Source: Hyunsoonleella aestuarii (lineage in GTDB: Bacteria > Bacteroidota > Bacteroidia > Flavobacteriales > Flavobacteriaceae). From it: a stretch of 64,000 nucleotides of DNA. Made by a program: the position numbers and the translations under genes. The DNA lies in assembly GCF_006148925.1 (NCBI RefSeq), contig NZ_VAWB01000003.1, positions 124,001 to 188,000 of the forward strand. Reading direction: 5' to 3'. The notes beneath the pieces were generated by a model. It saw only the letters and a list, made by a program, of their open reading frames with translations, did not search any database and was not told the origin of the DNA. Positions 52,226-60,661 of this stretch are shown one piece after another (within the stretch, counting starts at the first letter, position 1; every line of letters starts with the position of its first letter).

Positions 52226-53488
52226 ATGAATTGGAGTAAACTAAAAAAAACCTTAGGACCAGGAATATTATTTGCGAGTACAGCTATTGGAGTTTCTCAT
52301 TTGGTACAAAGTACTCGTGCTGGGGCTAATTATGGCTTTGCACTTTTAGGAATTATTATAATTACTAACATTCTAAAATTTCCATTCTTTGAATACGCCG
52401 TTCGATACGCTAATGCTACTGGAGAAACACTTATTGATGGATATAAAAAATTAGGCAAACCTGTTATTTGGATTTATTTTCTTGTAACCATAGCTTCTAT
52501 GTTTTTTGTTACTGCGGCAGTTAGTATAGTAACTGCTGGATTTATGGATAATTTATTTGGGCTATCTTCAATTTATCCTTCGTTTAAGCTTTTTCCAGTG
52601 GTTATAGTTTTTATTGTTAGTACCGGAGCATTGCTTACTGGAAAGTTTAGTGTGTTAGATAGTTTGATAAAACTTATTGGAATTATTCTCTTTATTTCTA
52701 CGTTAATTGTTTTCATTTTAACGCTTATCAATGGTCCAAGTGAACATGAATCTAGTTTTTCACCTTTAGATATTTTTGATGATGTTGGCATTCTATTTAT
52801 AATTGCCTTAATGGGATGGATGCCTACAGCTTTGGATATGTCATGCTGGACTAGTCTCTGGGTTGTTGAAAAAATAAAATCCACTAATTACCATCCTACA
52901 TTGAAAGAAAATTTATTTGATTTCAATCTTGGATATTGGATTGCTGCTTTTCTATCCATTTGTTTTGTTACTATGGGTGCCTTTTTGGTTTTTGGAACAG
53001 GAACAGTTCTTCCTAAAAGTAGTGCAGGATTTGCAAGTAGTGTAATAGAATTGTACACCTCCACAATAGGAAATTGGAGTTATTTAATAATCGCCATTGC
53101 GGCTTTTTCAATAATGCTAGGAACGAGCATTGGCGTTTTTGATGGTTACTCAAGAGTATTACAGCACTCTTCAAAAATCTTATTTTTTCCAGAAGAAAAA
53201 ACAAACTCTAAAAGAATTTACATAATATCACTAATCATATTAGCTTTAGGGTCTTTTTCTATTACGGCTTTCTTTATGGGTGAATTTAAGAACCTCATAG
53301 ATTTAGCTACAACTATTTCATTTCTAATAGCTCCTCTAGTGGCTATTGCAAATTTTAAGTTAGTTGGTAAGAAATACATAGGCGAAGTAGCTACACCAAA
53401 AGTACATATGAAACTTATTAGCTACTTAGGAATTTCTTTTTTAACTGGTTTTGCTTTGTTCTATATTTACATTAAATTTCTTAAATAA
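52226..53488 (+). CDS. divergent Nramp-like membrane transporter
   Basis: A 420-residue membrane protein with about 11 helices in the Nramp/LeuT-like order (start LKKTLGPGILFASTAIG). The usual metal-binding motifs are altered. The TM1 Asp-Pro-Gly-Asn is absent (STAIGVSHLVQSTRAG instead), and the TM6 Met-Pro-His is replaced by GWMPTALDMSC. It therefore resembles the non-canonical branch of the superfamily, and the substrate may not be manganese or iron. It follows the carboxylase operon by 20 bases, which hints at a link with that pathway, for example a cofactor ion, but this is speculation. Confidence 0.75.
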   Translation: MNWSKLKKTLGPGILFASTAIGVSHLVQSTRAGANYGFALLGIIIITNILKFPFFEYAVRYANATGETLIDGYKKLGKPVIWIYFLVTIASMFFVTAAVSIVTAGFMDNLFGLSSIYPSFKLFPVVIVFIVSTGALLTGKFSVLDSLIKLIGIILFISTLIVFILTLINGPSEHESSFSPLDIFDDVGILFIIALMGWMPTALDMSCWTSLWVVEKIKSTNYHPTLKENLFDFNLGYWIAAFLSICFVTMGAFLVFGTGTVLPKSSAGFASSVIELYTSTIGNWSYLIIAIAAFSIMLGTSIGVFDGYSRVLQHSSKILFFPEEKTNSKRIYIISLIILALGSFSITAFFMGEFKNLIDLATTISFLIAPLVAIANFKLVGKKYIGEVATPKVHMKLISYLGISFLTGFALFYIYIKFLK

Positions 53489-53494
53489 AAGCCA

Positions 53495-54583
53495 CTATTC
53501 TTTAAATAAAGACTTATCAATTCCTGGCACAATCCTAAGTGCATTTTTATAATATACTTTTTTTAAAACCTCATCTGGTAAGTCTAGTCCATACATTGCC
53601 CAAAATGCATGATATTTTTTATGGTATGGAAAATATTCATCATCACTTTCAAGTACTCTAAAATAGGTTGGAAATTCCTCAGGCTTCCAACTGTCTTTAC
53701 CAAAAAGAATACGATTCTGATATTTTATAAAGAATGCTTTGGCAAATCTAGGTTGCCTTCCTAATTCAGCTATTATAGCACCTATGCCTACATTCATATT
53801 TGGGATTTCATCTAGAAGCTTCCCTAGTTTTCCTAAGTTATTAGCATACCACCCCATGTGTGCGTTAATAAAAGTCGTGTTTGAGTGCTTTTTAAACATA
53901 TTATGCTGCTCTGCTATTATTTGTTCCCATGGCGCTGGATTGTTTGGTCCGCGTTTTCTCCTTGGTCGTGTCTTAAGTTCTAACCAACGTTCGTTATCTC
54001 CATCAAATGGTTCCCAAAACGATTTTGGATCAGCAGCATGAATTAAAACTGGAACACCTAACTCTCCGCAAGTCTCCCAAATTGGTTCTAATCGTTTATC
54101 ATCTATTGCCAATCGCCTACCATGTACATCTTTATTATACATACCAAGACTTTTATAAACTTTTAACCCTTTGGCACCATTTTTAACATCGGCTCTTAAT
54201 TGTGCAACTGTTTTTTCAATCCAACCCTCTGCTCCTGCTCCATTGAAATCTACATTAGCAAAAACAACAAATCTATTAGGGTAATTGGTTTTAACATTTT
54301 TTACAGCCTGTTTTAAGTTATCTCCTGAACGTCCACTTAAATTTACCATCACTTTCATATTAAGTGTATCCATGGCAGCGACAACTGGCGCTAAATCTTG
54401 AGTTGCCATTCTATATTGATGACCGTGAACATCAATGAATGGAAATTTTGCTTTTTTTATGACCTCCCCAGGAACCACTAAAGTAGATTTTGGATTGTAA
54501 TCTTCAAAACTCATTTCTTGAGATTGACTTTTTAAAACAAAATAAATTATAACTAACAAAGACAAAATAAATTTAGACGGCAT
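53495..54583 (-). CDS. exported amidohydrolase-family protein
   Basis: A 362-residue protein with an N-terminal signal sequence (KFILSLLVIIYFVLKSQSQ). The amidohydrolase-2 type barrel has metal-ligand candidates in FIDVHGHQYR (HxH), LIHAADP (His), and INAHMGWYANN (His), and a late FGKDSW (Asp). Its substrate is unknown; relatives include decarboxylases and lactonases. It is probably periplasmic. It stands alone between the carboxylase/Nramp genes (tail to tail, 6-base gap) and a terminator. Confidence 0.8.
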   Translation of the reverse strand: MPSKFILSLLVIIYFVLKSQSQEMSFEDYNPKSTLVVPGEVIKKAKFPFIDVHGHQYRMATQDLAPVVAAMDTLNMKVMVNLSGRSGDNLKQAVKNVKTNYPNRFVVFANVDFNGAGAEGWIEKTVAQLRADVKNGAKGLKVYKSLGMYNKDVHGRRLAIDDKRLEPIWETCGELGVPVLIHAADPKSFWEPFDGDNERWLELKTRPRRKRGPNNPAPWEQIIAEQHNMFKKHSNTTFINAHMGWYANNLGKLGKLLDEIPNMNVGIGAIIAELGRQPRFAKAFFIKYQNRILFGKDSWKPEEFPTYFRVLESDDEYFPYHKKYHAFWAMYGLDLPDEVLKKVYYKNALRIVPGIDKSLFKE

Positions 54584-54691
54584 GTTCTGTGATTTAAATA
54601 TTAGCCATAAAAATAATCAACTATAGATATCAATTATTGGGTTTAAGAAGGGTTTAACATTATACCTAATAGATTTTCAACAATTCGCTAA

Positions 54692-54723
54692 ATAAAAAAA
54701 GTGCTCAAAATTGAACACTTTTT
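54692..54723. terminator. bidirectional rho-independent terminator
   Basis: AAAAAGTGCTCAA and TTGAACACTTTTT pair with one mismatch over a two-base loop. On the minus strand it follows the YceI gene after 25 bases. Confidence 0.75.
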
Positions 54724-54747
54724 AACTTACATAAAAATAACATCTTA

Positions 54748-55326
54748 TTAGAATTCTAAATCTGACACTAAATCGAATTCATCATAAATAGCTTTATCTT
54801 TTAGGCCATCAAAAAAGCTTGTAGACCCATATTTAACATCATATTTGGATCTATCAATTTTTAGAGATGCTGTTGCTTTGCTTCCATAAATTGAGATACT
54901 AAAATCAATTGGATGTGTAATTCCTTTTATGCTGAGATCACCAGTAACATTATAACTGTTTTTGCCTGAAGACTCAACATTTGTAAATACTAAAGATGCA
55001 GTTGGATGATTAGCTACACCAAAGAAATCATCTGATTTTAAATGCCCCTCTAATTTCCCTTTATAATCGCCTTCTAAATCTGTAACGGTAATTGACGCCA
55101 TGTCTATAACAAAATTTCCCCCTGTTAATTTATCTTCATCAAATAATAAATCACCTGATTTGATTGAAATAGTTCCCTCATGAGAACCTGTTACTTTGTA
55201 ACCTTTCCAAACAACAGTACTTTTATCTGTTTTAATTTCTTTCTTCACCTCACGGATAGCAGTGAAAGAGAACGTAACCATTGCAACCAGCATTAAAATT
55301 GTAACATTTTTCATTTTACTCTTCAT
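54748..55326 (-). CDS. YceI family exported protein
   Basis: A 192-residue lipocalin-like protein. A signal peptide (NVTILMLVAMVTFSFTA) is followed by the YceI domain: STVVWKGYKVTGSHEGTI, LEGHLKSDDFFGVANHP and the late LKIDRSKYDVKYGS. The family binds polyisoprenoid or other lipids in the periplasm; its precise role is unclear. It lies 102 bases downstream of the Crp/Fnr gene on the same strand, so it may be part of that regulator's local unit. Confidence 0.9.
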   Translation of the reverse strand: MKSKMKNVTILMLVAMVTFSFTAIREVKKEIKTDKSTVVWKGYKVTGSHEGTISIKSGDLLFDEDKLTGGNFVIDMASITVTDLEGDYKGKLEGHLKSDDFFGVANHPTASLVFTNVESSGKNSYNVTGDLSIKGITHPIDFSISIYGSKATASLKIDRSKYDVKYGSTSFFDGLKDKAIYDEFDLVSDLEF

Positions 55327-55428
55327 AATAATTGTTTTATTTATTAAAATTTATATTACAAATATCTTGAATAACAATTTAAGTGAAAATAAACTAGGTT
55401 ATAAAAAAATGTTAAACTAGTTTAATAT

Positions 55429-56025
55429 TTATGAGTTCAATGTTATTTGACTCTTAATTTTACTTAAAAATTCTTTGGTGATTCCAAGGTAAGAAGCAAT
55501 CATATATTGTGGTATGCGTTGTTCAATTTCAGGATATTGATTTTTGAAAAATAAGTACCTTTCCCGAGCTGTTAAACTAAAGCTTCTAACAATTCGTTTT
55601 TGCGATGCTACTAATGCCCGCTCCACAATTTGCCTAAAAAAACGTTCAAGCTTGGGTATTTCCTCGTAAAGCTTCTCAATAATATCACGATGAAACATAA
55701 TGAGTTCAGTATTTTCAACACATTGTACATTAAAGTCGGCTTCTGTTTGAGAAATAAAACTTCCCATGTCTGATGTCCACCAATCTTCAATTGCAAACAT
55801 AATTATATGCTCCTGCCCTAAGTGATCCATATGAAACATTTTTGTGCACCCAGAAATGACGAAGCATTCATATTTACAAACATCACCTTGTTGAATAATG
55901 TATTGTCCCTTTAAATATTTTCTATAAGATATGTGTGACAGTAAACTTAATTCCTCTTCTGGAGTCAGAATAACGTACTTACCGATATAGTTTAACAGAT
56001 TTTGAGCCTTTTTTTTATCTACCAT
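55429..56025 (-). CDS. Crp/Fnr family regulator
   Basis: A 198-residue regulator with a cyclic-nucleotide-binding-type beta-roll (about 20-115, with QQGDVCKYECFVISGCTKMF) and a C-terminal helix-turn-helix (TARERYLFF, IPQYMIASYLGITKEFLSKI). It is closely similar in pattern to the 10842 gene. No iron-sulfur cysteine set is evident. Its start shares one base with the stop of the DinB-like gene (TAATG), so the two are translated together. The YceI gene downstream is a possible target. Confidence 0.85.
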   Translation of the reverse strand: MVDKKKAQNLLNYIGKYVILTPEEELSLLSHISYRKYLKGQYIIQQGDVCKYECFVISGCTKMFHMDHLGQEHIIMFAIEDWWTSDMGSFISQTEADFNVQCVENTELIMFHRDIIEKLYEEIPKLERFFRQIVERALVASQKRIVRSFSLTARERYLFFKNQYPEIEQRIPQYMIASYLGITKEFLSKIKSQITLNS

Positions 56026-56471
56026 TATAAATTGAGTAATCTTCTGTGATAATTTATTTGCCCCACATGATACGCTAAGTGAGATGCTAAATGAGACAAA
56101 AAATAAGCTGTGGTCATAGGTTCTTTAAAAACTAACAATGGATATGCTTTTATTAAGTCGCTTGATGTGAGCTTCTTTAATGTTTCTTCCACTACACCAA
56201 TCGTTTCATCTATCTTAGTAAGAATTATGCTTCTAGGAATATTTTTCTGCGAAAATTCTAAATCTCTTTTTCTAATATATCCAGTATTTCCAAGAATAGC
56301 ACCAATAAAATGGTTTAAATTACCAACTATATGCAATACTAAATTACCTGCTGAATTATTTATTCCTTTTGGAAGCAACCACAGACTTTCTTCACTTGTA
56401 TATGTGTTAAGTTCATCTTTCAACTTATTTAAATCTCTTTCAAGTATTTTAATTAAAACTTCCGAATTCAT
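56025..56471 (-). CDS. DinB/DUF1572-like protein
   Basis: A 148-residue four-helix-bundle protein of the DinB superfamily. It has the His ligand pattern expected for a metal site: H47 in NLVLHIVGNLNHFIG and two His in the C-terminal HLASHLAYHVGQINYHRR. Such proteins are thiol-dependent transferases or have unknown roles. It is the first gene of a two-gene unit with the Crp/Fnr regulator, coupled by a TAATG overlap. Confidence 0.8.
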   Translation of the reverse strand: MNSEVLIKILERDLNKLKDELNTYTSEESLWLLPKGINNSAGNLVLHIVGNLNHFIGAILGNTGYIRKRDLEFSQKNIPRSIILTKIDETIGVVEETLKKLTSSDLIKAYPLLVFKEPMTTAYFLSHLASHLAYHVGQINYHRRLLNL

Positions 56472-56555
56472 GATTTAATGTGTGTCTATCAAATTTAACA
56501 ATATTATTATTTCTTAATTAGATAAAGTATAACATTTTAATACTTTAATAAAATG

Positions 56556-56563
56556 TACTTTTG
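56556..56563 (+). promoter_or_regulatory. possible -7 box very close to the MFS start (TACTTTTG)
   Basis: TACTTTTG fits TAnnTTTG and ends only 5 bases before the ATG at 56568. If used, transcription would begin about at the start codon, giving a leaderless message. An upstream TACTTTAA at 56541 is a weaker alternative. Confidence 0.3.
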
Positions 56564-56567
56564 AAAA

Positions 56568-57776
56568 ATGCAAAATCAGAATTCTTTCAAGCTAGAATTT
56601 ATTGCCCTTATGGCATCATTAATGTCTATTGTTGCACTGTCCATTGATGCACTTCTTCCGGCGCTTCCTAATATTGGAGAATATGTATCGGTGGTGAACA
56701 CTAGCGATAATCAATTGCTTATAACGATGATTTTTTTAGGCCTAGGATTTGGACAGCTTGTTTTTGGACCTCTTTCCGATAGTTTTGGTCGCAAACCAAT
56801 TGTTTATATTGGATTTATAGTTTTTATAATTGCTAGCATAATTTGTGTTACTACAAAAAGTTTTGAAATTATGATTATTGGGCGTGTTTTACAGGGCATT
56901 GGATTATCTTCTCCTAGAAGCTTAACGTTGTCTATGATTAGAGACTCTTACAGTGGTGACTATATGGCTAAAATAGTATCCATTGTAGTCATGTTCTTTA
57001 TTCTGGTTCCAGTTGTTGCACCAACTCTGGGTCAGTTTTTAATAAATTATTTCAGCTGGAAATCTATTTTTTATGTGAATTTGATTTTTGGTGTCCTAAT
57101 AATGTTTTGGTTTTGGCTAAGACAACCTGAAACACTAGCCCCTAAAAACCGCATTAAATTTTCATCACATCTTTTTATAGATGGTACAAAAGAATTTTTT
57201 AAATATAAAGAAGCTGTTGCTTTTACTTTTGTTTCAGGTTTTATTACAGGATCATTTATGGTCTATTTAAGTACCTCTCAGCAAATTTTTCAGGAACAAT
57301 ATCAATTGGGGGAACTGTTTCCTTACATCTTTGCTAGTTTAGCTATTTCTGTTGGTTTAGCTACGTTCTTAAACAGCAAGTTTGTTGTTAAGTTTGGTAT
57401 GTGGCGTATTGCATATAATGCATCTATAGCCTACACAATCATTTCCTTTCTATATGTATTTCTTTACTGGTCTGGAAACAACCCAAGTATTTATATTTTA
57501 CTTAGCTTTTTTGGTTTGCAATTTTTTGCGGTTGGTTTTTTATTTGGAAATTTAAGAGCATTGGCTATGCAACCTCTAGGTCATATTGCTGGTATAGGCG
57601 CTGCTATAAACGGTTTTATTTCTACAGTTATGGCTGTTCCAATTGCCAACTACATAGGAGGCTTTATTAAAACCTCAGTATTACCCTTGTTTATAGGGTT
57701 TTCCATTTTTGGAATTTTATCGGTATTGGTTTTTTTAGTTTTAAAAACTAAAAGAAATGAAGTTATGATTCGTTAG
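56568..57776 (+). CDS. Bcr/CflA family multidrug efflux MFS transporter
   Basis: A 402-residue inner-membrane protein with 12 predicted helices. The Bcr/CflA pattern is visible: ALSIDALLPALPNIG in helix 1, LGFGQLVFGPLSDSFGRKPIVY (loop 2-3 motif A), and GRVLQGIGLSSPRSLTLSMIRD. Members expel drugs such as bicyclomycin or small metabolites; the substrate here is unknown. Its end overlaps the converging FKBP gene by 14 bases. Confidence 0.9.
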   Translation: MQNQNSFKLEFIALMASLMSIVALSIDALLPALPNIGEYVSVVNTSDNQLLITMIFLGLGFGQLVFGPLSDSFGRKPIVYIGFIVFIIASIICVTTKSFEIMIIGRVLQGIGLSSPRSLTLSMIRDSYSGDYMAKIVSIVVMFFILVPVVAPTLGQFLINYFSWKSIFYVNLIFGVLIMFWFWLRQPETLAPKNRIKFSSHLFIDGTKEFFKYKEAVAFTFVSGFITGSFMVYLSTSQQIFQEQYQLGELFPYIFASLAISVGLATFLNSKFVVKFGMWRIAYNASIAYTIISFLYVFLYWSGNNPSIYILLSFFGLQFFAVGFLFGNLRALAMQPLGHIAGIGAAINGFISTVMAVPIANYIGGFIKTSVLPLFIGFSIFGILSVLVFLVLKTKRNEVMIR

Positions 57777-58713
57777 ATTCTGTCTCTTCAGGATCTAAAT
57801 ATTTTGGTATTCCGTTCTTTCCAATATCGTTGGTTGGATCGCCATCTCCATTTGAATCCTCATTAATGGTCAATACTCCATCTCCATCATCATCTGGATC
57901 AAAATAATTGGGAGCTCCATCGTTATCTGTATCATCCCCATCCAAAGTCTCTGCATCCGTATTTAGAGTGAATTCACCATCGCCATTTAAATCCTCCAAA
58001 TAGGATGGGATGCCGTCGTTATCATGATCATTTTCAAAAGCTTGATACAACTCAAATTTAAATATTATTGGAGTATACACACCTATAATACCCTGTGCAC
58101 TAGCAAAATAAGCCAACCCTGATGGCAAGAACATAATACCTAAACCATTATTAACAAAATCAACTGAGCCATCACCTAGTTCCATAAATGATTCAGAAGT
58201 ATTAAACTGAGGAATCACCTTTCGCCATCCAGGGATTAACGACACTAAATCGAAATCAACAGGGGTAATTGCACTGTCAAAAACGCTTCCATCTAATAAA
58301 AAGCCTTCATAACTAAGGCGAACATTATCAGCAAAATTAGGAGATTCTGTGCCTCCTCCTTGATTCAAATTTAAAAGGTAATATTGATAGTCTGTCTCAG
58401 CAAAAACTAAAGAAATAGGATCACCAACGGCATCATTTAACATGGTGTGATTTGCTGGAGCATCAGTTTCTCCTTCAGCAAGTTCTGTAATAACAATATC
58501 TCCTAAATGTGGATTAAAATTACCAACAAAATCACCAGAATTATAATAATGAGTTGCTAAATACAGATTTAGAGAATCCATATCTTCTTGTTGTACTTCA
58601 TCTCTATCTCTTAGTTCTATGACAGTAAAATTGTTATTGCCATCATCATTATTACAAGACCAAAAAATGAGTAGTACACATATTATAAACAAACAAACCT
58701 TTCCTATTCTCAT
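57763..58713 (-). CDS. FKBP-type isomerase lipoprotein with calcium-binding repeats
   Basis: The product is 316 residues from the ATG at 58713. The longer frame from 58761 is rejected because a lipoprotein signal (RIGKVCLFIICVLLIFWSC, Cys at 20) starts here. An FKBP domain spans about 105-225 (RLSYEGFLLDGSVFDSA, IPGWRKVIPQFN). About 80 residues of thrombospondin type 3-like calcium repeats follow (DHDNDGIPSYLEDLNGDGEF, DTDNDGAPNYFDPDDDGDG). It should act as a membrane-anchored periplasmic isomerase with a rigid calcium-bound tail. Confidence 0.85.
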   Translation of the reverse strand: MRIGKVCLFIICVLLIFWSCNNDDGNNNFTVIELRDRDEVQQEDMDSLNLYLATHYYNSGDFVGNFNPHLGDIVITELAEGETDAPANHTMLNDAVGDPISLVFAETDYQYYLLNLNQGGGTESPNFADNVRLSYEGFLLDGSVFDSAITPVDFDLVSLIPGWRKVIPQFNTSESFMELGDGSVDFVNNGLGIMFLPSGLAYFASAQGIIGVYTPIIFKFELYQAFENDHDNDGIPSYLEDLNGDGEFTLNTDAETLDGDDTDNDGAPNYFDPDDDGDGVLTINEDSNGDGDPTNDIGKNGIPKYLDPEETESNES

Positions 58714-58723
58714 TATTGTTATT

Positions 58724-58758
58724 TTTGGGGCGCAAGATACAATTTTAATATAGTTTTG
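58724..58758 (+). promoter_or_regulatory. probable promoter of the S4-domain gene
   Basis: TTTG at 58724-58727 and TAGTTTTG at 58751-58758 are 23 bases apart. The -7 box fits TAnnTTTG. Transcription would start near 58764 with a 30-base leader. Confidence 0.4.
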
Positions 58759-58793
58759 CACAACAACATTAACGTAGTTTTTACAATAATTGT

Positions 58794-59165
58794 ATGCGAA
58801 TAGACAAGTATTTATGGTGTATAAGATATTTTAAAACAAGAACCCTTGCTACTACTGCATGTAAAAAAGGGCACGTTAGAGTTAATGGTGAAATTGTTAA
58901 GCCCAGTAGAGAGGTTTATCCTCAAGATAAAATTGAATTACGCAAAAATCAAATTCAATACAAATTGACTGTAAATGATATTCCAGAAAGTCGAGTTGGA
59001 GCTAAATTGGTGGATATTTACAGAATTGATACTACACCAAAAGAAGCTTTTGAAGCGCAAGAACTTCTAAAATACGCTAAGGATTATTATCGAAAAAAAG
59101 GTGTAGGTAGACCAACTAAAAAAGATAGAAGGGACATTGATGACTTTACAGATAAAAATGAGTAA
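58794..59165 (+). CDS. S4-domain RNA-binding protein (Hsp15-like)
   Basis: A 123-residue protein with an S4 domain at its N-terminus (MRIDKYLWCIRYFKTRTLAT, then KKGHVRVNGEIVKPSREVY) and a basic tail (GRPTKKDRRDIDDF). This matches the heat-shock protein 15 / ribosome-associated S4 family, which binds stalled 50S subunits. It is divergent from the FKBP gene and 30 bases ahead of the phosphoribosyltransferase gene, with which it may be co-transcribed. Confidence 0.9.
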   Translation: MRIDKYLWCIRYFKTRTLATTACKKGHVRVNGEIVKPSREVYPQDKIELRKNQIQYKLTVNDIPESRVGAKLVDIYRIDTTPKEAFEAQELLKYAKDYYRKKGVGRPTKKDRRDIDDFTDKNE

Positions 59166-59195
59166 TTTTATACTTGAATTTAATAATAAGTTTAC

Positions 59196-59699
59196 ATGAC
59201 AGTTAAAAATAGTGTGATTTTAAATCATAGCGAAATAACCAATAAAATAAGACGCATTGCTTTTCAAATATATGAGAACAACGTGAACGAAGATGAAATT
59301 ATTTTAGCTGGCATTGATAGTAATGGTTATATACTAGCAAAGAAATTAAAAATAGCTTTGACAAAGATTTCTGATATCTCTCCTGTTCTTTGTAAAGTTA
59401 GTATTGACAAAAAGAATCCATTGGCAGAAATAAAAACATCAATTCCTTCCTCAGAATATGAAAACAAATCACTTGTTTTGGTTGATGATGTTTTAAATTC
59501 AGGGACAACGTTAATATATGGTGTTAAACATTTTTTGAATGTTCCTTTAAAACAGTTCAAAACAGCTGTACTTGTAAACAGAAATCATAAAAAATATCCC
59601 GTAAAAGCAGATTTTAAAGGCATCTCATTGTCAACATCCCTAAAAGAGCATATTAATGTATTTTTAGAAGGTAAAACTTTTGAAGCGGTTTTAGAATAA
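59196..59699 (+). CDS. phosphoribosyltransferase family protein
   Basis: A 167-residue type I phosphoribosyltransferase fold with the PRPP-binding motif LVLVDDVLNSGTTL at about 97-110. The size and motif resemble PyrR-like or pur-type bacterial enzymes. A PyrR-like regulator/uracil phosphoribosyltransferase is a reasonable guess but not proved by sequence, as the rest is divergent. It follows the S4 gene by 30 bases and overlaps the converging shikimate kinase gene by 9 bases. Confidence 0.8.
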   Translation: MTVKNSVILNHSEITNKIRRIAFQIYENNVNEDEIILAGIDSNGYILAKKLKIALTKISDISPVLCKVSIDKKNPLAEIKTSIPSSEYENKSLVLVDDVLNSGTTLIYGVKHFLNVPLKQFKTAVLVNRNHKKYPVKADFKGISLSTSLKEHINVFLEGKTFEAVLE

Positions 59700-60212
59700 T
59701 TCTAATACAATATCTTCTACAATCTCATCCTTTAATTTATGATCAATGGCAATTTTAATTTCAGCTTGGTTATAAAACGGTAGGCGTTCAAACAAATGCT
59801 TTCCAATAAATTCCGTCATATCTTTTTCGTTATCAATATGAGCGATTAGCGGTCGTGTCGCTTTTTTCTTCATGAGTTTTTTAACCAACGTCGAAATTGA
59901 AGCCTTTAAATAAATACTTTTTACGTTTTTTGCTTTTAAAATTCGATCCATATTACCACTATAACAGGGTGTACCACCTCCGACAGATAAAAGAAAATTT
60001 GAATCAAGATTTAGTAATTCATTAAGATATCTAGCTTCTTGCTTTCTAAAATAAATTTCTCCTTTTACTTTAAAAACTTCAGAAACAGATAATTGCTCCT
60101 TTTCTTCTATAAAATCATCTAAATCTACAAAATCATAATTCAATTTTCTAGCCAATTTTTTCCCTACACTGGTCTTACCAGAAGCCATATATCCAATTAA
60201 AACTAATATCAT
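59691..60212 (-). CDS. aroK: shikimate kinase
   Basis: A 173-residue kinase for the fifth step of chorismate synthesis. The P-loop LIGYMASGKTSVGKKLA is at about 5-21. Shikimate-binding residues are in FVDLDDFIEEK (Asp), IYFRKQEAR (Arg), SVGGGTPCYSGNM (Gly-Gly-Gly) and the lid ATRPLIA (Arg). The length is normal. It is a single gene converging on the phosphoribosyltransferase gene, with tRNA-Lys starting 142 bases beyond its start. Confidence 0.93.
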   Translation of the reverse strand: MILVLIGYMASGKTSVGKKLARKLNYDFVDLDDFIEEKEQLSVSEVFKVKGEIYFRKQEARYLNELLNLDSNFLLSVGGGTPCYSGNMDRILKAKNVKSIYLKASISTLVKKLMKKKATRPLIAHIDNEKDMTEFIGKHLFERLPFYNQAEIKIAIDHKLKDEIVEDIVLELF

Positions 60213-60287
60213 TTTGCGCTATAAATTGATTATTAAAAACATACGATAAAGTGCTGCAAAAAAACGAAAATTTCTTCAAAAAAAGTA

Positions 60288-60317
60288 TTGTTTTATTAAT
60301 TAAACATTTTATATTTG
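60288..60317 (+). promoter_or_regulatory. promoter of tRNA-Lys
   Basis: TTG at 60288-60290 and TATATTTG at 60310-60317 are 19 bases apart, a near-ideal Bacteroidota promoter. Transcription would start about 60323, some 30 bases before the tRNA. Confidence 0.7.
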
Positions 60318-60353
60318 CACCCGCTAACGGGAATTTGTTAGTATTGAAATTAT

Positions 60354-60426
60354 GACCTGGTAGCTCAGTTGGTAGAGCATCTCCCTTTTAAGGAGAGGGT
60401 CCTGGGTTCGAGCCCCAGCCCGGTCA
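60354..60426 (+). tRNA. tRNA-Lys (anticodon UUU)
   Basis: A complete 73-base tRNA with D-arm GCTC-AGTTGGTA-GAGC, anticodon arm TCTCC-CTTTTAA-GGAGA (anticodon TTT), variable loop GGGTC, T-arm CTGGG-TTCGAGC-CCCAG and discriminator A at 60426. CCA is not encoded. The acceptor stem GACCTGG / CCCGGTC has one T-C mismatch at position 5-68, and the other six pairs are regular. It has a good promoter upstream and a terminator downstream. A tyrosine recombinase remnant follows, so its 3' end may have been an integration target. Confidence 0.93.
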
Positions 60427-60449
60427 CTAGAATCTCTTCAAGATTATTC

Positions 60450-60485
60450 AAAAAGCCTGAAAACTCAATGTTTTTGGGCTTTTTC
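60450..60485 (+). terminator. rho-independent terminator of tRNA-Lys
   Basis: AAAAAGCC pairs with GGCTTTTT, extended inward by GAAAAC with GTTTTT, over a short loop. It lies 24 bases past the tRNA end. Confidence 0.8.
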
Positions 60486-60539
60486 ATTTTATTTACTTTC
60501 AATTGATATCAATTATTCGCATTAAATAGGTGCGTTATT

Positions 60540-60575
60540 CGGTGAGTAGTTTTGATTTTTTACAACTACTCACCG
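60540..60575. repeat. perfect 12-bp inverted repeat
   Basis: CGGTGAGTAGTT at 60540-60551 is the exact complement of AACTACTCACCG at 60564-60575, with a 12-base loop. It lies between tRNA-Lys and the recombinase gene, where attachment or recombinase-binding sites would be expected. It has no T run and so is not an obvious terminator. Confidence 0.55.
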
Positions 60576-60661
60576 ATTAAGGGTTAATTAGTTGATTTTT
60601 AATAATTTATAATTTGAATTTAACTGTAAAAATTGTAAATTATTAACATAAAAATCAAAAT

